A stretch of 64,000 nt of DNA, taken from Caldichromatium japonicum (GTDB lineage Bacteria; Pseudomonadota; Gammaproteobacteria; Chromatiales; Chromatiaceae). The position numbers and the translations under genes were made by a program. Under the pieces are notes generated by a model. The model was not told the DNA's origin and did no database searches. It saw nothing but the letters and a program-made list of their open reading frames with translations. Shown one piece after another: positions 49,027-58,030 of the stretch; the stretch's first letter is position 1, and each line of letters starts with the position of its first letter. The DNA lies in NCBI RefSeq assembly GCF_011290485.1, contig NZ_CP048029.1, positions 558,001 to 622,000 of the forward strand, given 5' to 3'.

Positions 49027-49146
49027 TCAGAATATTGGCGGGGATTCACGCTGAAGAACGAGCGAAATTTTCATGACAGTCTCGGACGTACCACGATGGA
49101 TTTCGTTGACCAGGGTTTCCAGGGTGTCTTTGAAGCTCGTTGCCAT
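49027..49146 (-). CDS. Small ORF of unknown function
   Basis: A 39-aa frame MATSFKDTLETLVNEIHRGT then SETVMKISLVLQRESPPIF. Amphipathic N-terminus; no family recognised. It lies between the arsC remnant and the MFS fragment in the same direction and may be the truncated start of a lost gene. Confidence 0.25.
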   Translation of the reverse strand: MATSFKDTLETLVNEIHRGTSETVMKISLVLQRESPPIF

Positions 49147-49400
49147 GTCGTCTATCCCAGTCTCAGGTTGGTCATCTGGATGGCTTGCGCATCGGCGCAA
49201 GCAGCGGAGCAGATCCGATCCGATACGATACGATGAGTCGCCATGCCGGCAACAACCTCAAGCGAGGTCTGCTGAAATCGAGTATAGAGCACCCCGCCGG
49301 ATAGAAGGCAACGAGCGCTAGGCGGTCAGCCGCTCCTGACGCCAGCCGACGCCAGGGCCTCCCGCCCGACCCCAGAGGGCGAATCGGCACCCTGGGCCAG

Positions 49401-49730
49401 TCACTCAGAGTCCGCTTGGTGTCGTGGCCCATGAGCAGGCAGGCCGATCGAGCAGATCGTGGCCAATCCAGCCGCCACGGCGGCGGCCAGTAGCGCGGTC
49501 TCGTAAGAACCCATCAGACGGTAGACCCAGGCGCTGGCCCAGGGTCCAAGGACACCGCCCACACCCCAGGCCGTGAACAGAACGCCAAAGACCGCCGCCA
49601 CGCGATCCGCGCCGAAATACTCGGCCACAGCGATCGGATAGGCTGCGGCCAGGACACCGTAAACGGTTCCGATGATGGCCAGTCCTGCCACGAGCGTCGA
49701 CGCTGTTGGACTGAGCGCGCTCACACACAG
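49401..49730 (-). pseudogene. MFS transporter, C-terminal fragment
   Basis: Encodes SALSPTASTLVAGLAIIGTV, YGVLAAAYPIAVAEYFGADR, VFGVLFTAWGVGGVLGPWAS and two further helices, typical of the last four or five helices of an OFA-type (oxalate/formate family-like) MFS carrier. The front two thirds are absent; it is joined directly to the end of the permease gene. Confidence 0.7.
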
Positions 49731-50751
49731 CTTGGGAAGACGGCCAGTGTGAAGAATCCGGCCGTGATCGCCATCAATAGGATCACCAGCACAAAAACGG
49801 CGAGCAGGCGATAGGTAAACAGCGCGCGTAACAGAATCAGTTCGGTCAAGCTCGCGCCCGCGCCGCCAATGATAAGGGCCAGCACGACACCGGACTCGAC
49901 GCCCTTGTCCATCAGCGCGCCGGCGATCGGAATGAGAGCTTCGGCGCACAGGTACAGCGGGATCCCGATCACGGTCGCCACGGGCACCGACCAGAGGCTT
50001 TGCGCCCCGGCGTACTGCTCCAGCAGACCGGCCGGCACGAAGCCATAATCAAACTGCCGATGGCCACGCCGAGGATGAGGTAGGGCAGCACGCGGACGAA
50101 ATCCGCCCAGGTCTCCTGCCAGATGCGGCGCAGGAAGCCCGGATCCGGCTGCATCCGCGTGCAACCATCGCCGCCCGTGACGGCAGCCCCGGTCGTGGGG
50201 ACTTCAAGGGTGCAGGCTTGCGAACGCGAGGTCTCCGGCGCACCGCCGCAGGAGGGCGGTGTCACGATGACGCCGCCCGCTGTTCCAGCGCAGCATTCCC
50301 CGCTTACCGTTGTCGTTTCAGCACGGATCTCGCGGCGGAAACCAAGGTGTTGCAGGAGCCATCCGGCGACCAGGGAGAATAGCAGCGCGGCCATGAAGTA
50401 AATGCCTGTCAATGACCAGCCAAAAGTGACCGCTAGTAACACGACGATGCTCGGGTTGAGCAACGGGGACGTGAACAGAAACACCATCATGGGGCCAAAG
50501 CCGGCACGCGCGTCGATCAGCCCTTTCAGCATCGGGATCGTCGAACAGCTACAGAAGGGCGTGATTGCGCCGAGGCCAGCGGCCAACAGGTAGCTGCGCG
50601 GTCGCCCGTCACCCACCCAGTGCTGAATGGTCGTCTCGGACAGGCGTCGCCGCAGCAGATCGACGAGGAAGCTCACGGCCAGGAACAGCAGCGAGAGTTC
50701 CAACGCCAGGAAGAGGAACATACTCAGAGTGTCTGATATCGTTTCGGGCAT
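49721..50751 (-). pseudogene. ArsP/YraQ-type permease with Cys-rich loop, frameshifted
   Basis: Part 1 from MPETISDTLSMFLFLALELS has the signature AITPFCSCSTIPMLKGLIDA and SPLLNPSIVVLLAV. A central cytoplasmic loop is unusually Cys-rich (GECCAGTAGG, PPSCGG, SQACTLEV, GDGCTRM). Near 50045 a one-base change shifts to the frame of GFVPAGLLEQYAGAQSLWSV, GIPLYLCAEALIPIAGALMD and GGAGASLTELILLRALFTYR. Divergent from an As-type ArsR at 50856, so probably an arsenical or metalloid exporter. Confidence 0.8.
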
Positions 50752-50754
50752 CGA

Positions 50755-50855
50755 TAATCCATTATTTCTATTTAAGTCGAAATGTAGACTAATCTGTCAT
50801 ACTGCTTGGGTCAACGATCATTTTAGAACAGTCGAAATAGAGGAGTGTTTGAGAC
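50755..50855. promoter_or_regulatory. Divergent ArsR/permease control region
   Basis: A 104-bp AT-richer gap between divergent genes. The heptamer TCGAAAT occurs twice in the same orientation (50777-50783 and 50832-50838), each within AGTCGAAAT. These are candidates for ArsR operator half-sites. Confidence 0.4.
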
Positions 50856-51197
50856 GTGGAACATGATGAGGCTGCGGCCACACTCGCCGAACTCGGCAAT
50901 CGCCATCGTCTGGCCGTGTTCCGGTATCTGGTCAAGGCGGGGCAGGGCGGGGCCAGTGTCGGCGAGATCCAGCAGGCGCTCGGGATTCCGCTATCGACCT
51001 TGTCACATCATCTCTCGCGGATGGCACACGTTGGCCTGATCGATCAGACCCGGCACGGACGGGCGATTCTGTGCGTGCCGAACTATGCGCACCTGGCTGA
51101 GCTGTTGGCGTTTATCCAGCAAGAGTGTTGCGTGGGTCATCATGGGGACGTGGCTGTATCGTCAGTGCTGTCGGCTGACTGCGACGCCACAGACTGA
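50856..51197 (+). CDS. arsR: ArsR/SmtB-family regulator with C-terminal Cys pair
   Basis: A 113-aa winged-helix protein from a GTG start. HTH: SVGEIQQALGIPLSTLSHHL, then RMAHVGLIDQTRHGRAILCV. The vicinal pair in QQECCVGHH near the C-terminus resembles the As(III) site of ArsR proteins that use C-terminal cysteines. Divergent from the permease and probably represses it. Confidence 0.86.
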   Translation: MEHDEAAATLAELGNRHRLAVFRYLVKAGQGGASVGEIQQALGIPLSTLSHHLSRMAHVGLIDQTRHGRAILCVPNYAHLAELLAFIQQECCVGHHGDVAVSSVLSADCDATD

Positions 51198-51296
51198 ACG
51201 CCCGGTTGGAGCGCGGCGAGAGCCGACCTTGTCAGAGCGATTCGTGTCCGGTGCATTAGGGTCCGCTTCGTGCAGTGTTTCCGGCTACCCATGGGC

Positions 51297-51687
51297 CTAT
51301 CGCGGGTGCCAGCCGAAACCGCGCACCTCGCTCGGCGCGTGGGCAATCAGCCCGGAGAGCAGAATCACCAGCACGAACAGTTCGGCCCGCCAGGTCGGCA
51401 GGGACATCGCCAGCGCGAGTAGGCCGACCTTCAGGACGATCACCAGTCCTTTGAACTGAAACAGCCAAGCCGCGCTCGACCAGAGATAAAGGCATGCGAG
51501 CGCGATATCCGAGCCCAGAGCGAGAGGGCCATAGAGCCCCACCTGGCTTGTTCACGCCAAGGAGATACCACCCGCCAATCCGGGCGACGCCGAGGAGATG
51601 GAGACTGCGAAGCGCGATGTTGAGCCAGCGCTCACCCGCGAAGGCGCGCGGGCGGATAGGAAACAGGACGCGAATCAGTGTGCGCAT
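51297..51687 (-). pseudogene. Small conserved-looking membrane protein, frameshifted
   Basis: Frame 1 from 51687 reads MRTLIRVLFPIRPRAFAGER then WLNIALRSLHLLGVARIGG. After a shift near 51535-51550, frame 2 reads GSDIALACLYLWSSAAWLFQ, GLVIVLKVGLLALAMSLPTW and LLSGLIAHAPSEVRGF. Together they make one four-helix membrane protein of about 130 aa. No function is assigned. Located at the end of the molybdate locus. Confidence 0.55.
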
Positions 51688-51779
51688 GAATGTTGCCCCA
51701 TGAGCTTGAATGCATGGAGAGCGACCGCCGAGCCGATGTCGCCGCTCCCGCGCACCAGCACGACGAATCGACCCATCAT
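51675..51779 (-). pseudogene. N-terminal fragment of a YqeB/EF2563-like molybdenum hydroxylase accessory protein
   Basis: MMGRFVVLVRGSGDIGSAVA then LHAFKLMGQHSCAH and a stop. The VxVRGSGDIGSAVA dinucleotide-binding start is characteristic of the family linked to selenium-dependent molybdenum hydroxylases. Only 34 codons remain. Six bases downstream of modC, so once part of the same operon. Confidence 0.5.
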
Positions 51780-51784
51780 CGGTC

Positions 51785-52864
51785 TCAGTCCATCAAGGCC
51801 ACGGTCTTCACCTGCGCGAAGACCGGCTGCCCCGGCTGCAACCCCAGACGCGCACAAGAGTGACGGGTGATGCAGGCGAGCAAGGGTGTTGTCTGATCGC
51901 AGCCGAGCGCGAGCTTGACCAGCAACTGGGCTTGCTCGATCTCGCGCAGTTCCTGGATACGCGCGGGCAGAATGTTGAGGATGGTTGAGCTGGTGGGCTC
52001 ATCGAGGACAAGACTCACATCACAGGCATGAATGCGCGCCCGGACCGTCGCCCCCACCGGACCTTGCAGACGACCGAGCCACAGGTGTCCGCCGGCAAAG
52101 GTGACGCGGGTCAGGGCATCCTCGTCGTCGTGGCCGGCGATGGTGCATTCGATGAGTGTGCTCGCCCCCTGGTCCTGGGCCAGCGACAGATCCAGCCGGC
52201 TGAACACCTCCGTCACCGTGCCCTGAGCACGCACCCGGCCCTGCTCCAGCAGCACCACCGTATCGGCCAGGCGGGCGACCTCGTCGGGCGCGTGGCTGAC
52301 ATAAAGCACCGGGATGTCGAGCACGTCGTGCAGTCGCTCCAGATAGGGCAGGATCTCCTGCTTGCGCTTGAGATCGAGCGCGGCCAGCGGCTCATCCATC
52401 AGCAGCAGCTTGGGGTGCAGCGCCAGCGCGCGAGCGATGGCCACGCGCTGACACTCGCCGCCGGAGAGCTGGTGCGGACGGCGCTTGAGCAGATGGGCGA
52501 TGCCGAGCAGCTCGACGGCCTGATCCACCGCCTGCCGGTCCATGGCGGTGCCGACGCGCCGTATCCCGTAGGCCAGGTTGCCGCGCGCCGAGAGATGCGG
52601 AAAGAGGCTCGCCACCTGAAAGACATAGCCGAGCGGGCGCTGATAGGTGGGCAGGAAGGTCTCGCCCTCCTGTCAGACCTCGCCGTTGACGCTCAGATGG
52701 CCCTCGCGCAGCCGCTGCAAGCCGGGGATCAGGCGCAAGAGCGTGGTCTTGCCCGAGTCGGAGTGACCGAACAGGGCCGTGACCCCGCGCCCCGGCAGGT
52801 CGAGATCCACATCGAGGGAGAACTCGGGATAGTCGAGATGAAAACGTGCTTGGATACGGCTCAT
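51785..52864 (-). pseudogene. modC: Molybdate ABC transporter ATPase ModC with in-frame TGA
   Basis: From 52864: Walker A in [20 protein letters not shown], then NGEV, then TGA (52673-52675), then QEGETFLPTYQRPLGYVFQV, ABC signature HQLSGGECQRVAIARALALH and Walker B LLLMDEPLAALDLK. The C-terminal MOP domain is at about 275-355. The whole frame is otherwise open (359 codons). Homologues have Trp at the stop (TGG to TGA). A downstream start at 52615 would lack Walker A. Unless TGA is read through, there is no functional ATPase. Confidence 0.86.
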
Positions 52865-52865
52865 G

Positions 52866-53310
52866 TCAGGACCACTTCTTGGTGTTGGGCCGCCAGGCGT
52901 AGAGCACCAGCAGCACCAGGAGGGAGAAGATCAGCATCACCGCCGAGAGGCGGTGGGCGGCGGCATACTCCAGCGCCTCGACGTGATCGTAGATCTGCAC
53001 CGAGGCGACGCGCGTCTCGCCCGGCAGGTTGCCGCCGATCATCAGCACCACGCCGAACTCGCCGACGGTGTGGGCAAAGGTGAGGATGGCGGCGGTCAGA
53101 AAGCCCGGCAGGGCCAGCGGCACCACCACGGTGAAGAAGGTATCCAGGGGCGAGGCGAGTAAGGTTGCGGCCACCTCCAGCGGACGGTCGCCGATCGATT
53201 CGAAGGCGTTCTGCAGCGGTTGCACCATGAAGGGCAGCGAGTAGAACACACCGAGGCCACCACCAGCCCCCAGAAGGTAAAGGGCAGGGAGCCGATACCC
53301 AGAGCAGTGG
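52866..53310 (-). pseudogene. modB: Molybdate permease ModB, C-terminal part
   Basis: [13 protein letters not shown] and [60 protein letters not shown]: the ABC permease EAA-loop region of ModB. The first helices are missing; upstream the frame runs into an RND pump. It ends 2 bp before modC. Confidence 0.82.
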
Positions 53311-53359
53311 TCATCCGCCCGCCCAGGCGGATCAGGTTCTCCTCGCGCAGCCGCCGCTC

Positions 53360-54005
53360 GATTAGCTTCCAGGCTCAGGCCGTATTTCTCCAGGGCGACG
53401 TGATCGATGAGGACGCGGATCTCGCGCTCCAGCCCGCCGGCGATATCCACGCCCGCCACGCCGTTGGCGACGAGCAGGCGGTCGGTCAGCCAGTTGTCGA
53501 TCCAGGTGCGCAGTTGGGTGAGATCCTGACGCTCGGACTCGAAGGCGACTTGCAACACGGGCAGTTGCGAGGGATCGGCCTTGATGATGATGGCCGGCTC
53601 GATGTCATCGGGCAGGTCGCGCTGGGCGCGCGAAAAGGCGGCCAGCGCGTCCTGATAAGCGGTGTCGACATCGACGCCGTAGCGGAAATTGACATCCAGT
53701 TGATAGAGGCCCTCCAGGGCGCTGGAGGAGAGATAGTCGATCCCATCGACCGCCGCGAGCTGGCGTTCGATGGGATCGGCAAGATTGCGGTCGATGTCCT
53801 CCGGGGTGGCGCCGGTCCAGGTGATGGAGAGCTTGATCGGCGGATAGGTGATGTCCGGCAGAAAGTCCACCGGCAGCCGCGTCAGGTTGGTGACGCCGAA
53901 CAGGGCGAGACCCAGGATCAGGACTAGGGTGGAGATGGGGCGGGCGGCTCGGCGACCGCGACGCCACTGACGAGTAAGAGCAACGCCAAGCCGGCCAGAC
54001 TGCAC
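53360..54005 (-). pseudogene. RND efflux pump, N-terminal fragment
   Basis: The first transmembrane helix ([20 protein letters not shown]) and the porter domain start [78 protein letters not shown]. About 210 of roughly 1000 residues remain before the sequence joins ModB (53310-53360). The subfamily (heavy-metal or hydrophobe) is not resolved. Confidence 0.8.
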
Positions 54006-54046
54006 GTCGTGATTTCCGGCTTGCGCCGGCGCTTGGGGCGGATCAT
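53924..54046 (-). pseudogene. Signal-peptide ORF at the RND junction
   Basis: [20 protein letters not shown] then [20 protein letters not shown] and a stop. It reads as a good signal peptide of a lost periplasmic protein, perhaps an RND adaptor or ModA, fused by deletion to the out-of-frame start of the RND gene. Confidence 0.4.
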
Positions 54047-54070
54047 GGCGTTCAAGTGCCTCGTCCTGGG

Positions 54071-54451
54071 TCAGCGATCGAGACAGATGTCTTGCGCCCC
54101 GACCCCTTTGAGGCGGTCGACCAGCCCGAGCAAGCCGCCTTCCAGATACTTGGCGTTGAAGCCCCGGGCGACGAGGTAACTGCGCGCCATGTTGGAGCGG
54201 TCGGTGTGCGGACAGGCGATCACCAGCAGCTTGTCCTTCGGCAGCTCGTCGAGCCGTGCCGGTAGCTCGGGGGCGGGGATCCGCAGGCCGAAGTTGACCT
54301 GCCAGACCGCCGTTTCTTCCGCGACACGGATATCGATCAGTTCGGCCTCGCCCTGGTTATAGGCCGCGATGAAGGCATCGATGGCTATCTTGGCCTGGCC
54401 CATCCGCGCCGGGTCGATGCCGGCGGCGAGATCGTCGAGTGGATCGTTCAT
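54071..54451 (-). CDS. Rhodanese-like protein, cytoplasmic
   Basis: A 126-aa single rhodanese domain with [20 protein letters not shown] and the active-site loop [15 protein letters not shown] (Cys nucleophile). No signal peptide. It is a clear paralogue of the exported neighbour at 54467 (shared CPHxDR loop and YLxxGxLGLxDxLxG tail), suggesting tandem duplication. Confidence 0.8.
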   Translation of the reverse strand: MNDPLDDLAAGIDPARMGQAKIAIDAFIAAYNQGEAELIDIRVAEETAVWQVNFGLRIPAPELPARLDELPKDKLLVIACPHTDRSNMARSYLVARGFNAKYLEGGLLGLVDRLKGVGAQDICLDR

Positions 54452-54466
54452 GGTTCACTTCCTGAG

Positions 54467-55012
54467 TCAGTCGGTGTTGGTGTCGGTGGCGATGCGTTCC
54501 ATGTAGTCGCGTGCCCGGTCCCCGCGCAGATGATCGGCGAGACCGAGCATCCCGTCAGTGAGATAGCGTGCTTTATAGCCCTTGAGGGTCAGGAACAAGC
54601 GGGCGATCTCGGCGCGGTCGTAGTGCGGGCACATGGTGACGATGGTCTTGCTCGGATCGAGCTCGTCGAGCCGGTCCGGCAGCTCATTGAGCGGGATGTG
54701 TCGGCCGATGCCGAGGCGCCAGGCCGCGTATTCCTCGTTGAAGCGGATGTCGATCAGTTGCACCTGACCCTCGGCGTAGAGCTTCAGCAGCTCGGGGAGC
54801 TGGATCTTCATCGCGACGCGCTCGTCGTAGTCGAAGCGGCGCAGATAATCGGCAAAGGGGATGTCGTTCATGGGTGTGGATCTCGATGGAGTATTGGTGT
54901 CAGGGGACTCGGCGCGGGTCTGGCCGCTAACGCCGGCCAGGGTCAGCGCGACCAAGGTTCCGGTGAGCAGCCAGACGACAAAGGGGCGTTTGGAAGGCGC
55001 GTTTTTGAGCAT
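54467..55012 (-). CDS. Rhodanese-like protein with signal peptide
   Basis: A 181-aa protein. N-terminal signal (KRPFVVWLLTGTLVALTLAG then VSGQTRAES). Rhodanese domain (about 75-165) with QLIDIRFNEEYAAWRLGIG and loop TMCPHYDRAEIARLF. A second possible start at MNDIPFADYL (about 54871) would give a cytoplasmic form. Adjacent to dsbB, so it may act on thiols or sulfane sulfur in the periplasm. Confidence 0.78.
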   Translation of the reverse strand: MLKNAPSKRPFVVWLLTGTLVALTLAGVSGQTRAESPDTNTPSRSTPMNDIPFADYLRRFDYDERVAMKIQLPELLKLYAEGQVQLIDIRFNEEYAAWRLGIGRHIPLNELPDRLDELDPSKTIVTMCPHYDRAEIARLFLTLKGYKARYLTDGMLGLADHLRGDRARDYMERIATDTNTD

Positions 55013-55027
55013 CGGCGTTGTCTCTCG

Positions 55028-55546
55028 TTACGAATGGATTGGATGTCGGCTCCGCCACAGCGCCCAGGCGCCCGCCGCCAGTGTGCCGATGAAGACCAGG
55101 AAGGCCCAGTTGGCGAGCGACAGCCCCAGGATCACCAACTGTTTGTCCTCGCAGAATCCGCTGGCCATGAACAGCACGGGCGACTGCTGGCCGAGCCACT
55201 CGACCAGGCGCTCGATCGGACCGGGCTGGCCGCCGATACAGGAGACCTCATCCAGCGGCTGCCATTGCAGCCAGCTTTGATAGGCCGCCACGCCGCTGCC
55301 GAAGACGGCGAGTCCGAGGAAGATGAACGCGGTCAGCCGTGCGCCGAGCCGCCGCCAATCCGGATACGACAGCGCGGCGGTCAGTGCCGCCAGCAGCGCC
55401 ATCAACATGAACAGCGTGCGCTGGAAGATGCACAGATGGCAGGGTTCCAGCTCCAGCCAGGGTGTGAGCACCAGACTGGCGAGCGCGACAGCCGCCGTGA
55501 TCAGGGCCAGGAGCGCCCAGAGCGGACGTGGGGCCGGGTTCAGCAT
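55028..55546 (-). CDS. dsbB: Disulfide bond formation protein DsbB family
   Basis: A 172-aa protein with four helices and the two Cys pairs of DsbB: LEPCHLCIFQRTLFMLMALL (CxxC next to the quinone-binding Arg) and periplasmic Cys in DEVSCIGG and SGFCEDK. It reoxidises a DsbA-like partner and passes electrons to quinone. The partner is not in this window. Overlaps the CDF gene end by 7 bp. Confidence 0.88.
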   Translation of the reverse strand: MLNPAPRPLWALLALITAAVALASLVLTPWLELEPCHLCIFQRTLFMLMALLAALTAALSYPDWRRLGARLTAFIFLGLAVFGSGVAAYQSWLQWQPLDEVSCIGGQPGPIERLVEWLGQQSPVLFMASGFCEDKQLVILGLSLANWAFLVFIGTLAAGAWALWRSRHPIHS

Positions 55547-56487
55547 ACGGAGGCGTCCTTGTTTTCAGGTCGGTGTGACCGCTGATGAGAGACAGGCAAT
55601 CGGTCGCGCCACTGCACCAGGCGCGTCATGGGTTCGGGTTGCAGGGTGGTATGGGTAATACCGAAGTCATGCTTCAACAGCGCATGGCTCCGCTCCAGGA
55701 TTTCCTCCCAGGCGACCAGATCAGAGACCACCAGATGGGCCGTCAGCACCGGCAGATCGGAACGCACCGCCCAGATGTGCAGGTCATGGACCGAAGCGAC
55801 ACCCGGTACGGCGGCCAGGGCCTGACCGACGCGCGCCAGATCGAGATGCGGCGGGACGCCTTCCATCAGGCCATGAATGGATTCGCGCAACAGGCGCAGA
55901 CTGGAGACCAGGATGAGCGCGCCGATGGCCAGCGACAGCAATGGATCGATGGGGGTCCAACCGCTGACGGCAATGATGAGGCCGGATACGAGTGCGGCGA
56001 CCGAGCCGAGCAGATCGCCCAGAACATGCAGCAGGGCCGCGCGGGTATTGAGCGTTTTCTCACCGCGCGCCAGCATCCAGGCCACCACCAGATTGAGCGC
56101 CAGACCCAGTGCGGCGGTCAGGGAAACCGCCACGCCCTCCACCGCTTGCGGCGTGTGCAGCCGCGTGATCGCCGAGATCACCAGCCAGGCGACCAGCGCC
56201 AACAGTGCGGCGCTATTGATCAGGGCGGCGAGGAACTCGGCGCGTCCCAAACCATAGCTGTGTTGCGCCGAAGCGCCACGCCGCGCCAGCCAGGCCGCGC
56301 CCGCCGCGAGTGCCAGCGCGGCGGCGTCATTGACCATGTGCCCGGCGTCCGCCACCAGGGCGAGCGATCCGGCCCACAGCCCCACAGTGGCCTCGACGCC
56401 GGCAAAGCCCAGCGTCAAGGCGGTCGCCAGCATCAGGGTCTTGCCGCTATCGGCGGCGGAATGGGCGTGGTGATGGTCATGTGTCAT
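55540..56487 (-). CDS. Cation diffusion facilitator (CzcD-like)
   Basis: A 315-aa metal/proton antiporter. His-rich start MTHDHHHAHSA, six helices with metal site residues LVADAGHMVNDAAALALAAG and HVLGDLLGSVAALVSGLII, and the cytoplasmic domain VASVHDLHIWAVRSDLPVLT. Likely exports Zn2+, Co2+ or Cd2+. Start is placed at 56487; the longer frame is a shadow of the tauE gene. Confidence 0.92.
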   Translation of the reverse strand: MTHDHHHAHSAADSGKTLMLATALTLGFAGVEATVGLWAGSLALVADAGHMVNDAAALALAAGAAWLARRGASAQHSYGLGRAEFLAALINSAALLALVAWLVISAITRLHTPQAVEGVAVSLTAALGLALNLVVAWMLARGEKTLNTRAALLHVLGDLLGSVAALVSGLIIAVSGWTPIDPLLSLAIGALILVSSLRLLRESIHGLMEGVPPHLDLARVGQALAAVPGVASVHDLHIWAVRSDLPVLTAHLVVSDLVAWEEILERSHALLKHDFGITHTTLQPEPMTRLVQWRDRLPVSHQRSHRPENKDASVC

Positions 56488-56498
56488 GAAAGCGCCCG

Positions 56499-57245
56499 TC
56501 ACAGCAGACTCCAGGCCGTCTTGGCCGCGACGGCGAGCAAGACGAGGGCGATGGCGCGTTTCAACTGGGTGCCCGACAGACGCTCGGTTGCCAGCCAGGC
56601 GCCGAGCGCCGCCCCGGCCAGGGTCGCTACGGCTGTGACGCCGAGCAGAGCCGGATCGATGTGCGCGACCTGGACATGCGCCAGGAAGCCGCTGAGCGAG
56701 GCGAAGATCACCACGAAGGACGCGCTGGCCGCCGCGCGTTTGGGTTCCAAGCCGGAGGCCACCAGCGCGGGCACGATGATGTTGCCGCCACCCACGCCGA
56801 GCAGCCCGCCGATGAAGCCCGCCGCGCCGCCGACCGGCAGCCCGAGCGCCAGTGTCGCCGCCGTGGAGGCGCGGGCCGAACGCGGTCTGGGTTGGTAGAA
56901 CAGCATCATGCCGGCGGCGAAGACCAGAAAGACGACGAACAGCCACAGCAACAGCGTCCGGTCGAGTCCGTGAGCGGCCCAGACGCCCAACGGCGACAGA
57001 CCGACCGCCAGTACCAGCATGGGCGCGACCAGCCGCCATTCCACCAAGCCCTTGCGTATGAAGGTGGCAGAGGCAACCGTCATCCCGAGCGCATTGAGCA
57101 GCAGCGCAGTGGCCATGGCCGTGTGCAGCTCGATGCCAAAGGCGAGGAAGATCGGAATCAGGATCAGCGCCGCGCCCACCCCGGCCAGGCTGAACAGCGT
57201 GGTCAGAGCCAGGGTGATCAGGGCGGTGAGGATGAGCAGGGTCAT
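56499..57245 (-). CDS. TauE/SafE-family sulfite/anion exporter
   Basis: A 248-aa membrane protein with about eight helices: SLAGVGAALILIPIFLAFGI and the repeat GGLLGVGGGNIIVPALVASG are the family signature. Proteins of this family move sulfite, sulfoacetate or other organosulfur anions. The ATG overlaps the stop of the FmdE-like gene. Confidence 0.88.
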   Translation of the reverse strand: MTLLILTALITLALTTLFSLAGVGAALILIPIFLAFGIELHTAMATALLLNALGMTVASATFIRKGLVEWRLVAPMLVLAVGLSPLGVWAAHGLDRTLLLWLFVVFLVFAAGMMLFYQPRPRSARASTAATLALGLPVGGAAGFIGGLLGVGGGNIIVPALVASGLEPKRAAASASFVVIFASLSGFLAHVQVAHIDPALLGVTAVATLAGAALGAWLATERLSGTQLKRAIALVLLAVAAKTAWSLL

Positions 57246-57877
57246 GGTGCCGACCGAGGCTCGCGGATTCCGGTGATCCGCTCATGACAGGGGATGCAGA
57301 CCCGCTGCTCGCCGGCCAGGCGCGCGTAGCCTTCGACCACCATCTCGCCGCAGGCCTCGCACACCAACACGGCGAAGGAGTGCATATGAGGTTCGATCGG
57401 ATGCGCGAAGATCGGACCAACCGTGAGGAGCTGCTCATCCGGGGCGCTCATGACCCGATCGACCAGCGGCTGGACGATCTCCAGGGGGACTTTCGAGGCC
57501 GGGATGCCTTTCTCCCGATAGTCCTTGAAGAACGCGGTCTGCTTGTTGGCCAGCATCGCCTCCGCTTTTGGCGTGACCCGCACCGCTCGCCCGCTGGCGA
57601 CCTCGATCAGGGTCACACCCCATTTTCCGTAGTGCAACTTCTTGATGTTGCCTTTACCGAAGGTGCAGCCGGTGACCATCTGGACGCCGTCGGCAAAGCA
57701 GGTGGCGCAGTGATCCTCACCGAGCTCCACGAGTGCGAGCAGTTGGCCGTCGGCAGCCCGCTCGACACCGAGTGCATTCAGGGCCGCCGCGCCGACTCTC
57801 AACCCCATCGGCATCGCGGGGCATTTGTGACCGTGCAAGGCCAGTCCGTGTTCATAGAAATCGTGCGCTTGAATCAT
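57242..57877 (-). CDS. FmdE-like protein with C-terminal zinc ribbon
   Basis: A 211-aa protein. FmdE domain with FYEHGLALHGHKCPAMPMGL and DHCATCFADGVQMVTGCTFG (conserved His/Cys), then a zinc-ribbon CEACGEM...CIPC. Related to subunit E of formylmethanofuran dehydrogenase and often encoded near molybdenum enzymes or their cofactor genes; its activity outside methanogens is unclear. moaA lies nearby. Confidence 0.85.
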   Translation of the reverse strand: MIQAHDFYEHGLALHGHKCPAMPMGLRVGAAALNALGVERAADGQLLALVELGEDHCATCFADGVQMVTGCTFGKGNIKKLHYGKWGVTLIEVASGRAVRVTPKAEAMLANKQTAFFKDYREKGIPASKVPLEIVQPLVDRVMSAPDEQLLTVGPIFAHPIEPHMHSFAVLVCEACGEMVVEGYARLAGEQRVCIPCHERITGIREPRSAP

Positions 57878-58030
57878 GGATCGTTATCCTGTCTATCAAA
57901 GAAGATCGCCGATGCGGATCGGCCCCGATACAGGAGACGGGGTGGAGCGCAAAAGGATGCAGGGGGCCGCGCCGACGCCATGCGTCGGCATCCATGAATC
58001 CGGGAATAGGCACGTCGGCGCGCCGAGCGC

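Noticed and set aside
56661-57287. Plus-strand ORF rich in Gln/Arg/Asp opposite tauE
   Set aside because: Antisense shadow of a hydrophobic membrane gene; composition is the expected complement.
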